This document shows, one piece after another, positions 13,297 through 20,528 of a DNA stretch of 53,720 nt. The stretch is taken from the IMG/VR virus record IMGVR_UViG_3300025809_000027, positions 1-53,720 of that record, one strand, 5' to 3'. The stretch comes from a virus. Position numbers and translations under genes: made by a program. The notes under the pieces are model-generated. The model made no database searches and was not told the origin of the DNA. It saw only the letters and a program-made list of their open reading frames with translations. The first letter of the stretch is position 1, and each line of letters starts with the position of its first letter.

Positions 13297-13434
13297 ATGG
13301 GAACTACAATGAAATTAGCAATCGAAACTTACGCAAACTTAACTAACAGAGCTTTTAATGAAGTATTAGAGCAAATGCAAACATGTGAAGTTATTCAGAA
13401 ATCAATAATGAAACTAATGTTTTGTGTAGCGTAA
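13297..13434 (+). CDS. 45-residue peptide, unknown
   Basis: An open frame MGTTMKLAIETYANLTNRAF... ending KLMFCVA, about 40 bases downstream of the predicted promoter. It is predicted helical and amphipathic. It is the first frame of the operon that continues with 13470. It could be a small regulatory or toxin-like peptide, or a leader; no family is recognised. Confidence 0.4.
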   Translation: MGTTMKLAIETYANLTNRAFNEVLEQMQTCEVIQKSIMKLMFCVA

Positions 13435-13469
13435 TGCCTCAACAGTGAGCACCATCTAAATTAAATGTT

Positions 13470-13958
13470 ATGACAAATTTTGAAAAAGTAGAATACAACG
13501 AAAGTTTTAAAGAAAGTAAAATAAATGAAGTGATTGAATGGAAAAATGAAAATTTTCCAGAATTAAAAATTTCACAAGTAAAAGTTTCTTATATAAATGG
13601 AGAGTCTGTTTATTTTTCATTATCCAATGAAGTTAAATCAATATCTGTTAGAGTTTCTGATCACATGAACGGAAGTGGATGGGGATTCACAAGCGGAACT
13701 CTTGGAGATTCAATAAGTAAGCGAGTTTTACCAACAATGGAACTTGACTACTATTTTAATGGGGGCAGAATAGAATATACCCCAACGGATTACAAGAGAG
13801 TGATAAGTGAATTGCCAGAGCAAATGTTTGAGAGTCAAAAGGACAACTATTCTAAAGTGAAAATAGAGTCAACGAGATGGACAAAAAAAGGGACAAAAAT
13901 GATTACATATAGCCACGAAAAAGGAATCTCATTCAAACAGGTTCTCGTTAAAAAATAA
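13470..13958 (+). CDS. Unknown protein, beta-rich
   Basis: A 162-residue soluble protein. Strand-forming stretches alternate with turns (ISQVKVSYINGESVYFSLS, SISVRVSDHMNGSGWGFTSG), followed by an LDYYFNGGRIEYTPTDYKRV segment and a Lys-rich C-terminal strand. It belongs to a cluster of three small acidic proteins (13470, 13992, 14341) expressed together and separated by short gaps with AACAATTATG-type starts. No family is recognised. Confidence 0.55.
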   Translation: MTNFEKVEYNESFKESKINEVIEWKNENFPELKISQVKVSYINGESVYFSLSNEVKSISVRVSDHMNGSGWGFTSGTLGDSISKRVLPTMELDYYFNGGRIEYTPTDYKRVISELPEQMFESQKDNYSKVKIESTRWTKKGTKMITYSHEKGISFKQVLVKK

Positions 13959-13991
13959 TATAAAAAATATAAATTTTAAAACCTAACAATT

Positions 13992-14321
13992 ATGAAAAAA
14001 GTAAACTTAAATTTAAGAATGTACGATCAAAGACTCTCGAACAAAGTAGAAGAGTTGAAAGAAATTTTTCAATATGCAGATGATGTGCAGCTTTATTACG
14101 TCTCAAAGTCCTTCAGCGGGCACGGGCATTACAGAATTACTCTGGAATTAATTCTTAACGGAACTTCAAAAACATTCTCTACAGTAATAGACAACATGGG
14201 AGTAATTGATGATTGGAGTGATGAAGATGGCAATGTAACGGCAGAAACGATCATGTATGTAATTGGAAAATTTGAAGATCAAATTGATGAATATTTAATT
14301 GAAATATCTGAAAAAGCATAA
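13992..14321 (+). CDS. Unknown acidic protein
   Basis: A 109-residue protein: VNLNLRMYDQRL, then YADDVQLYYVSKSFSGHGHYRITLELILNG, then an acidic DDWSDEDGNVTAETIMYVIGKFEDQ helix. The WSDEDG stretch resembles WSDEELK in the next gene, hinting at a shared motif. The start is in the context ACCTAACAATTATG. Function unknown; it may bind nucleic acid or act as a DNA mimic, given its acidity. Confidence 0.55.
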   Translation: MKKVNLNLRMYDQRLSNKVEELKEIFQYADDVQLYYVSKSFSGHGHYRITLELILNGTSKTFSTVIDNMGVIDDWSDEDGNVTAETIMYVIGKFEDQIDEYLIEISEKA

Positions 14322-14340
14322 ATTTTAAAACCCAAAAATC

Positions 14341-14613
14341 ATGAAAAATTACAAATTAGTGTGGAGAAACGAAAATTCACAAGAACTAGACTTAAATTAT
14401 GGTAACGCAAAAATCAAAACAGAATTTGACGATTTAAAAGACGCCTACAATGCTTTTAAAAAACTAGATGTAAATAGTTTTGATTTTGAAGAGGGACATG
14501 AGTATGAGCTATGTAAGATTGTTGATGGACAGCATACCGATTGGAGCGATGAAGAGTTGAAATCAATTAATCAACCTCTGAATACTTGGATAACAAAAAC
14601 TCAAAAAGCATAA
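14341..14613 (+). CDS. Small protein, unknown
   Basis: A 90-residue protein with a helix rich in Asp/Lys (KTEFDDLKDAYNAFKKLDVN) and a strand-turn ending DWSDEELKSINQPL. Its stop codon is immediately followed by the ATG of the 14614 regulator, so the two are co-translated. No family is recognised. Confidence 0.55.
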   Translation: MKNYKLVWRNENSQELDLNYGNAKIKTEFDDLKDAYNAFKKLDVNSFDFEEGHEYELCKIVDGQHTDWSDEELKSINQPLNTWITKTQKA

Positions 14614-14880
14614 ATGAAAAACTACAAAGAAAAATCAAAAGTAGGGCAGCAATTAACGATGTCCTATTTAAAAAAAAGAATGAAGGAAAAAAAAGTAACC
14701 ATCAGAAAGCTCGTTATAATCCTAGAGGTCAGCGAGCCCACTCTAATAGGTTATTTTAAACTAAAAACACCAATGCCGCTAGGTGTGTACTTAGAGATAT
14801 GTGGGGCTTTAGACTTAAGACCTTATCTCATTCCATCGGAAAGTGATAACACCGAAATGAAAAGTATGTTTTTCAGTTAA
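14614..14880 (+). CDS. Small helix-turn-helix protein
   Basis: An 88-residue protein with a helix-turn-helix at about residues 25-60: VTIRKLVIILEVSEPTLIGYF, then YLEICGALDLRPYLI. A basic N-terminus precedes it. Such small XRE-like proteins in phage accessory operons regulate middle or late genes. It is the last gene before the terminator at 14922, and it may be the transcriptional activator that the late-promoter repeats require, although nothing ties it to them directly. Confidence 0.6.
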   Translation: MKNYKEKSKVGQQLTMSYLKKRMKEKKVTIRKLVIILEVSEPTLIGYFKLKTPMPLGVYLEICGALDLRPYLIPSESDNTEMKSMFFS

Positions 14881-14908
14881 ATATTTTTATTACTCTATAA
14901 GAATCACT

Positions 14909-14965
14909 ATATTTGTATTCCAACGCAGTAACTAATGGTCAATCCAGAAGGTTACTGCGTTTTTT
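14909..14965 (+). terminator. Intrinsic terminator with an embedded promoter-like box
   Basis: AACGCAGTAAC (14922-14932) pairs perfectly with GTTACTGCGTT (14951-14961) and is followed by a T run, making a strong intrinsic terminator after the 14614 gene. Directly in front is TATATTTG (14909-14916), a good -7 box. If it is active, it would make a short hairpin RNA of about 40 bases. Confidence 0.75.
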
Positions 14966-15006
14966 AGTTTCTAAAAGTACCGTAATTTCTGGAAAACAAA
15001 AACGGT

Positions 15007-15402
15007 ATGGAGGTTATCAGACAAATAAAAGAAATTAAAAACATAGACACACTACTAGACACCGCATGGAGTCAATTAGTCAAGCTATTGGGAAACAATA
15101 AGTGCGCCTACTGCAACAGCGAACAAGACTTACACTCACACCACATTCACACACGCAAGAACAAATCGACCAGATGGGACACAGACAACGGCATTTGTTT
15201 GTGTGCAGATCACCACGTTCACAATATTTTTTTCTCAGCTCACAGGACTCCGTATAAGTTCTTACGATGGATGTATGTGTTAAAGGGCATAGTGTTTATG
15301 CAGAAATTAGTAATCAAAGCAAACTCAACAGTAAAGCGTTTCAACTTTGAAAAACAAGAATTGCTAAAGGAATTACAAACTCAAATCAATGAATTTAAAT
15401 GA
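15007..15402 (+). CDS. HNH endonuclease-like protein
   Basis: A 131-residue zinc-type HNH protein. It has CAYC at residues 33-36, the HSHHIHTRKN box at about 43-52, WDTDNGICLCADHHVHN at about 57-73 and a following AHRTPYKF. This is the Cys4/HHH arrangement of small phage HNH nucleases, including NinG-like Holliday-junction factors. It lies in the middle region, upstream of packaging genes, where HNH proteins often assist DNA cleavage in packaging or recombination. Confidence 0.7.
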   Translation: MEVIRQIKEIKNIDTLLDTAWSQLVKLLGNNKCAYCNSEQDLHSHHIHTRKNKSTRWDTDNGICLCADHHVHNIFFSAHRTPYKFLRWMYVLKGIVFMQKLVIKANSTVKRFNFEKQELLKELQTQINEFK

Positions 15403-15578
15403 GCCTAGTACTAGACATACAAGGAAACAAGACCTTCATAGACTGCAATGGAAAGAAGACAGAGCACAGAACAGTCTTCATAAAAAAAATGACAGTGAAT
15501 GATTTATTGTTGTATGTGAATTATAAACCTTTAAAAAACAGTCTCCACCCCGTGTGGAAAGTAGACCTTAACAGATAG
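15399..15578 (+). CDS. 59-residue protein, unknown
   Basis: A small frame starting MSLVLDIQGNKTFIDC whose ATG overlaps the stop of the HNH gene (ATGA), strongly suggesting co-translation. It has strand-like N- and C-terminal parts (NSLHPVWKVDL) and a basic centre. No family is recognised. Confidence 0.5.
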   Translation: MSLVLDIQGNKTFIDCNGKKTEHRTVFIKKMTVNDLLLYVNYKPLKNSLHPVWKVDLNR

Positions 15579-15590
15579 AAAAATAAAATC

Positions 15591-15692
15591 ATGAAAAAAA
15601 GAAACCGAGGCAAAGAAACTTCTAATAACATTATAGCGTGGTGTACGGTAGGCTTTGTAATTACACTTATTTGCTACAAACTGTTAAATTAA
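15591..15692 (+). CDS. 33-residue membrane peptide
   Basis: A basic start (MKKRNRGKETSNN) followed by one hydrophobic segment of about 16 residues (IIAWCTVGFVITLICY). The gaps to its neighbours are short. It is probably a small single-pass inner-membrane peptide; role unknown. Confidence 0.4.
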   Translation: MKKRNRGKETSNNIIAWCTVGFVITLICYKLLN

Positions 15693-15702
15693 AAAAAGAT
15701 AT

Positions 15703-16344
15703 ATGAATTTAGAATCAGACAACAATTTTGATTTAGGAATATGGGGAGATCAGCCAGACGTCATTACTCAAGATGGTGTTGAGGTATCAAGGGAGACTAT
15801 TTTAAAACAACGGGCGTTAAAGCGTGTTGTTAAAAACGACAACATTCATTATATAAAAGCTAAGGCATTATCTGACTTATGCGAGAGACCAAAAAAAAAT
15901 CAACAATATAGAATAATAACCGAAAAGCAATTTAATGCATACGCTTTAATTCTTCATTTGTTGCAGTCTGAACAAATAATAGAAATGCATTTAGCTATCT
16001 ACAGAATCAATCAACCAACTGTTGACAGCTTAATAGACTTAATTCAGAGCGGTAAAATTCAAAAAGCAACTTTTATTATTTCTAACTTTTTTAACCAAAC
16101 AAAAAAACCAGAAAAATGGGCAATAAAATTAAGAGAATTTTGCGACCAAAACACACAATGCAGCCATGTATATACTCACAACCACAGCAAGGTGCTTGCT
16201 GTTAAAATGAAAACTGGTCATTATATTTTTGAGGGAAGTGGTAACATGAGTGACAATGCTCGTATTGAACAATACGTTTATGAAGAATCAAAACAAACGT
16301 ATGAGTTCCATAAATCATGGATGAACGAATTATTAACGAAGTAA
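15703..16344 (+). CDS. Phospholipase-D-like (HKD) protein
   Basis: A 213-residue protein with one HKD-type half-site: HNHSKVLAVK (about residues 158-167) followed by FEGSGNMSDNARIEQY (about 175-190), which supplies the GSGN signature of PLD-superfamily nucleases. A single HKD motif implies that a dimer forms the active site. The N-terminal 70 residues are polar. The gene precedes a ParB/methylase gene and the terminase, so a DNA-cleaving or DNA-end role in packaging is more likely than lipid hydrolysis. The exact family was not established. Confidence 0.6.
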   Translation: MNLESDNNFDLGIWGDQPDVITQDGVEVSRETILKQRALKRVVKNDNIHYIKAKALSDLCERPKKNQQYRIITEKQFNAYALILHLLQSEQIIEMHLAIYRINQPTVDSLIDLIQSGKIQKATFIISNFFNQTKKPEKWAIKLREFCDQNTQCSHVYTHNHSKVLAVKMKTGHYIFEGSGNMSDNARIEQYVYEESKQTYEFHKSWMNELLTK

Positions 16345-16366
16345 TTGAAACCAAAAAACTCAACAA

Positions 16367-17542
16367 ATGAAGAAAATAAAGACGGTACATGACTTGGAAT
16401 TCGATAAACAGAATTTCAATAAAGGAAATGAGCAAGGGAAATCTCTAATAAAAAAATCCATAACGGAACACGGCACAGGTCGTTCTATTTTAGTGGATAA
16501 AAACGCTAAGATAATAGCAGGAAATAAAACTACCGAGAACTTTAAGGAATTAGGGTTTGAAAAAGTAAAAATAGTGAAAGCAATGCCAGACGAATTAGTT
16601 GTAGTTCAGAGAGACGATATAGACTTAGACACTCCACAGGGGCGGGCTATGGCATTAGCAGACAATAAAACGTCAGAGGCAAACTTAGAGTGGGATTTTG
16701 AAATAATGCAAGAGGAGTTACCTACTGAAATGTTAGAGGATTGGGGGATCGAATTACTAGAAGATGAGATTGAAGCAGTTGAGGACGATTATACAGAGCC
16801 AGACGATATGCAAGTTGATGTTGTTTTAGGGGATTTGATTGAAATAGGAGAGCATCGATTGCTTTGTGGGGATAGTACGGACAGCGACCAAGTGGTAAAG
16901 CTGATGAATGGGGAGAAGGCGGACATGGTTTTTACCGACCCACCTTATGGAATAAGCATTGTTAAAAATGAAAAAGTCGGTGCTGATTTTGGTATTGCTA
17001 AAAAAGGGAAGTATTCTAAAGTTATAGCAGATGACACAACGATAACTGCAAAGTCTTTTTATAACACTTGTATTTCTTTAGGGATGGATAAATTTATTAT
17101 TTGGGGAGGAAATTACTTTACTGATTTTTTGCCTTTTAGTGATGGCTGGCTAATTTGGAATAAAAGAGCAAATACAGAGATAAGAAATACTTTCGCTGAC
17201 GGAGAAATGGCTTGGTGCAGTTTTCATACTCCAATAAGAATATACGACCAACTATGGAACGGAATGATTAGAGAAGGCGAGAAAGAAAAACGAGTACACC
17301 CAACACAAAAACCAATAAGAACTTTGTCTGAAATAATACAAGACCACGTAAAAGGGGATGTCATTTTTGATGGGTTTTTAGGTAGTGGCTCTACAATGGT
17401 AGCATCACATCAACTTAAAAGAAAATGTTACGGAATGGAGTTAGAACCAAAGTATTGTCAAGTTATCATAGACAGAATGTTAAATCTTGATGAAACTTTA
17501 TCAATTAAAATAAACGGAAAAGAATATAGAAAAGCAGCATAA
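16367..17542 (+). CDS. ParB-like domain fused to DNA methyltransferase
   Basis: A 391-residue fusion. Residues 1-115 resemble a ParB/sulfiredoxin-like domain (GNEQGKSLIKKSITEHGTG, IIAGNKTTENFKELGF, GRAMALADNKTSE). Residues 150-391 are a beta-class amino-methyltransferase with DPPYG (about 190-194) before DGFLGSGSTMVASHQLK (about 334-350), followed by YGMELEPKYCQVIIDRM. It would methylate adenine N6 or cytosine N4 in phage DNA, protecting it from host restriction. Such fusions commonly precede terminase genes in Bacteroidota phages, as here. Confidence 0.85.
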   Translation: MKKIKTVHDLEFDKQNFNKGNEQGKSLIKKSITEHGTGRSILVDKNAKIIAGNKTTENFKELGFEKVKIVKAMPDELVVVQRDDIDLDTPQGRAMALADNKTSEANLEWDFEIMQEELPTEMLEDWGIELLEDEIEAVEDDYTEPDDMQVDVVLGDLIEIGEHRLLCGDSTDSDQVVKLMNGEKADMVFTDPPYGISIVKNEKVGADFGIAKKGKYSKVIADDTTITAKSFYNTCISLGMDKFIIWGGNYFTDFLPFSDGWLIWNKRANTEIRNTFADGEMAWCSFHTPIRIYDQLWNGMIREGEKEKRVHPTQKPIRTLSEIIQDHVKGDVIFDGFLGSGSTMVASHQLKRKCYGMELEPKYCQVIIDRMLNLDETLSIKINGKEYRKAA

Positions 17543-17574
17543 AATCAAAACAAACGGCTTAAAAACGGCTTGAT

Positions 17575-17991
17575 ATGGCAAAAATAGGAACAGACCCAGA
17601 CATAGGAAAAGATACACGTTTCCCACACAACGACCCCACTAAGGGAGGGCGCAAGCCTTCTATCAGAAAACAGTTAGTTGAGCTGATGGAAAAGGACGGG
17701 CAGATAACTATTCCTGCAAAACAAATAGCTAAAGTAAACGATGACGGGAGTGTCACAATGGTATTACCTACCCAAATGCAGTTAGCAATGAAGCTCACAA
17801 GTTGGGCTATGAGTAGTAAGGGCGGTGATAGTATTAAGAGTATTCAAATGATAATGGAGCAGATGGACGGCAAGCCTAAGCAAGAGATAGACGTTAACCC
17901 AACAGGCGAATCAGTGCCTATAACCGCATGGATCAATAAAAACACCTCAACCAATGTCAGTAGTAATAGTGAGAAGGATCAAGAAGAATAA
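17575..17991 (+). CDS. Probable terminase small subunit (DUF5681-like)
   Basis: A 138-residue protein. The start FPHNDPTKGGRKPSIRKQLVEL is the pattern of DUF5681 proteins, which lie before large terminases and may recognise phage DNA. A helical middle follows, and the C-terminus is Ser/Asn/Glu-rich and probably disordered. It overlaps the next gene by 38 bases. The assignment as small terminase rests on position and this N-terminal pattern. Confidence 0.6.
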   Translation: MAKIGTDPDIGKDTRFPHNDPTKGGRKPSIRKQLVELMEKDGQITIPAKQIAKVNDDGSVTMVLPTQMQLAMKLTSWAMSSKGGDSIKSIQMIMEQMDGKPKQEIDVNPTGESVPITAWINKNTSTNVSSNSEKDQEE

Positions 17992-18331
17992 AGTTAAGAG
18001 CGACCCTATTCTTAAAGTAAGTGCATCAAAGGCTTCGTTTGCATTATCCTACAAAGCAAATGAAATTCTTGATGTTTCAGTTGGTGACGGGCTTATGTTC
18101 TCGTTTAACAACTCAACTCAAATAGCGAGGGTGTGGAAAGACTCCGAAGAGGGAAACTATTCACTTAACAAAGTCAGCGGTCGCAATATTCTAAGGTTCT
18201 CAGACAGCGTGTTGTTAAACTACTTATTAGAATGCTACGCACTAGACCGCCATGGTATTCACAGCTTCACTATAACAGACACTAAGAACAAAGACCCTCA
18301 AAAACGATTTGAACTCCATTACAAGGCATGA
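17954..18331 (+). CDS. Unknown protein before large terminase
   Basis: A 125-residue protein with a basic start (MSVVIVRRIKKNKVK), then a beta-rich domain (VSVGDGLMFSFNNSTQIARVWKD). It overlaps the previous gene by 38 bases and the large terminase start by 4. The basic start suggests nucleic-acid contact. No family is recognised; it may be a packaging accessory. Confidence 0.55.
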   Translation: MSVVIVRRIKKNKVKSDPILKVSASKASFALSYKANEILDVSVGDGLMFSFNNSTQIARVWKDSEEGNYSLNKVSGRNILRFSDSVLLNYLLECYALDRHGIHSFTITDTKNKDPQKRFELHYKA

Positions 18332-19608
18332 TTAAAACGCAGTCCGTTTACGATCCATTATACCAAACTGACAAAAGAATCATCCTCTTAACAGGAGGGC
18401 GTGGGGGTGCCAAGTCGTTTAACGCTTCCACTTTTTTAGAACGATTAACATTTGAGAAGGGTCACAAGATACTTTTTTCAAGGTTCACCTTAACTTCAGC
18501 AGAGTTATCTATTATACCAGAGTTCCAAGAAAAGATAAACCTAGAAGGAACGTCTCAATACTTCAAAACAACCAAAAAAGAAATAATAAACACAAAGTCA
18601 AACAGTGTTTTAATGTTTCGAGGTATCAACACCTCGCAAGGGAATCAGACAGCGAATCTAAAGTCCATACAAGGACTCACCACCTTTGTAGTTGATGAGG
18701 CAGAGGAATGGGTGAGCGAGGATGATTATGATAAACTAAGACTATCGATTAGAACTAAAGGGGTTCAAAACAGAATTATAATCATCATGAATCCCACCAA
18801 CTCGAATCATTGGGTTTATGAGAAGTATATCAAAAACACACATAAGATTGTGCAGGTTGATGGCGTGGACGTTCAGATTAGCACCCACCCACAAGTGGAG
18901 CACATCCACACTACTTATTTAGACAATCAAGAAAACGTTTCTAAAGACTTTTTGCAAGATATTGAAGATCTAAGGAATCAGGCAATTTCAAGGCGTAACC
19001 AAGGCACTACAGACGCTGAAAAAAAACAACTCTGGAACACTTCTAAATACGCCTTTAAGGTCGTTGGTAGGTGGGCTGACCAAGCAGAAGGGGTTATCTT
19101 CACCTATACTGAAGGAGAGTTTGACGACAGGCTTCCGTACTGTTACGGGCAAGATTTTGGGTTCAGTAATGACCCCACAACCCTTGTTAAGATAGCGGTT
19201 GACATCAAGCGAAAGAAAATGTATTGGAAGGAATATCTCCACAAAACACACATGACCACAGACCAGATTTATAGTCATAATTTAGCGATCACTGGAAAGA
19301 AGGAGTTAATAATGGCAGACGGTCACGAAGTGCGTTTGGTTTTCGAGCTTAAGAAAAGAGGTTTAAACATTATAGGCTACACCACGCCACCAAACGGCAT
19401 ACGTGAGGGCTTAATCTCAATGCAAGATTATGAGCATATAATTGACTCAGGCAGCTCGAACATTAAAGATGAATTCAATAATTATGTTTGGTCGGATAAA
19501 AAAGCGAACATTCCAATAGACGACTGGAATCACTGTATAGACGGAGGTCGTTACGCATTCAAGAAACTAACCACCAGAAAACGGGTTACAACGTATCGTC
19601 AGTATTGA
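18328..19608 (+). CDS. terL: Terminase large subunit (PBSX/Terminase_3 type)
   Basis: A 426-residue packaging motor. The N-terminal ATPase has Walker A GGRGGAKS (about residues 24-31) and Walker B TFVVDEAEEW (about 119-128), with a coupling-type IIIMNPT afterwards. The C-terminal RNase-H-like nuclease has acidic residues in YGQDFGFSNDPTT (about 270-283), IMADGHE (about 328) and DDWNHCIDGGRYAF (about 397-410). The length and motif spacing match the PBSX-like group. The late-promoter repeat array starts at the base after its stop codon. Confidence 0.92.
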   Translation: MIKTQSVYDPLYQTDKRIILLTGGRGGAKSFNASTFLERLTFEKGHKILFSRFTLTSAELSIIPEFQEKINLEGTSQYFKTTKKEIINTKSNSVLMFRGINTSQGNQTANLKSIQGLTTFVVDEAEEWVSEDDYDKLRLSIRTKGVQNRIIIIMNPTNSNHWVYEKYIKNTHKIVQVDGVDVQISTHPQVEHIHTTYLDNQENVSKDFLQDIEDLRNQAISRRNQGTTDAEKKQLWNTSKYAFKVVGRWADQAEGVIFTYTEGEFDDRLPYCYGQDFGFSNDPTTLVKIAVDIKRKKMYWKEYLHKTHMTTDQIYSHNLAITGKKELIMADGHEVRLVFELKKRGLNIIGYTTPPNGIREGLISMQDYEHIIDSGSSNIKDEFNNYVWSDKKANIPIDDWNHCIDGGRYAFKKLTTRKRVTTYRQY

Positions 19609-19673
19609 CGTGCTTTTCCCGTGCTACTTACGTGCTACTTAAAAATGAATACTTACAAAAGGCTATATTTTTG
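19609..19673 (+). promoter_or_regulatory. Late promoter 1: three 11-bp repeats plus -7 box
   Basis: CGTGCTTTTCC (19609-19619) is followed by two CGTGCTACTTA units (19620-19641), three head-to-tail 11-bp repeats. After exactly 24 bases comes TATTTTTG (19666-19673), a TAnnTTTG box. No -33 TTTG is present, so the repeats probably bind an activator in its place. The array drives the head operon starting at 19708. Confidence 0.7.
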
Positions 19674-19707
19674 GGTCAATTAAGTATAATTTTTAAAAAA
19701 AGATAAG

Positions 19708-20319
19708 ATGGATTTATGTAATTGCCCAAGCACAACTTTAGAAGCAATACCAGCAAGTACTTGCTCCTTTGATTTAAAGCAACTTCAGAAGGGAGTTTTC
19801 CAGAAAATAGGAAGCTCTTTTGATACTGCAGCAGGAACACCAACCGACCCAACGCTAAAAGCAGATTGGGATACATTTATTGCTGCTACCGACAACACAA
19901 AAGCGGTTGTTACGCCTTTCATTAGAGATGTTAAAATTGCAGCAGGTGATTTTATTACTGAAGGTGGTGGAGATAATACAACTCTAAACGGTGTAGAAGA
20001 AATTAACGGAACTAACCCTTCAGCGGTTACAGGAATGTTTAGAAGCATCACGCCAGAGCAAGAGAAATCACTTAAGAAATTAATGTGCGACCCACTTCAT
20101 GTTTACCTAATCAACCAAAATGGAAGAATTTTTGGTAAAAAAGTTTCAGCAACCGTAACTACTGGTATTCCTGTGCAAGCATTAGGAGTGAAAGACCGAA
20201 CAAACGAAGGATTTGGAACAAAGGATGTTAATGAAATTCAATTTTCATTAGCTGCTGGATGGTCTGAAGACTTAGTAGAAATTACACCTGCTGATTTTAA
20301 CGCATTAACAGACCTGTAA
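19708..20319 (+). CDS. Probable virion structural protein
   Basis: A 203-residue protein, the first gene after late promoter 1. It has a Cys-containing N-terminus, an Ala/Thr-rich middle (FDTAAGTPTDPTLKADWDTF), a GGGDNTTLNGVEE loop and a beta-rich end (VPQALG-like, NEIQFSLAAGWSEDLVEI). The composition and size fit a tail-tube or head-decoration protein, made in large amounts. No defined family is recognised, so the structural role comes from position and composition. Confidence 0.5.
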   Translation: MDLCNCPSTTLEAIPASTCSFDLKQLQKGVFQKIGSSFDTAAGTPTDPTLKADWDTFIAATDNTKAVVTPFIRDVKIAAGDFITEGGGDNTTLNGVEEINGTNPSAVTGMFRSITPEQEKSLKKLMCDPLHVYLINQNGRIFGKKVSATVTTGIPVQALGVKDRTNEGFGTKDVNEIQFSLAAGWSEDLVEITPADFNALTDL

Positions 20320-20528
20320 TGGCAATAATTAAACTAAAAAGAGTAAGGGATAAGGCTATTGTTGATTTCAACATGGATCACGCCCTTGCTCTTTTGCGTA
20401 GAAACAGTAAAGACTGGGTAATAGCAGACGACACAAAACACGAGTTCAAAGCCAATGAAATTATCAGACGACCAAGTAAAGGAGTTGCTAAAAAGCCCAA
20501 ATCTGCAAACGCAGATAGAAAGGGGTAA
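20319..20528 (+). CDS. Small basic protein before portal, unknown
   Basis: A 69-residue protein with a beta-hairpin-like start (MAIIKLKRVRDKAIVDFNMD) and a Lys/Arg-rich tail (SKGVAKKPKSANADRKG). It starts on the TAATG of the preceding gene and overlaps the portal gene by 74 bases. Small proteins like this before portals can be head-completion factors. Function unknown. Confidence 0.5.
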   Translation: MAIIKLKRVRDKAIVDFNMDHALALLRRNSKDWVIADDTKHEFKANEIIRRPSKGVAKKPKSANADRKG

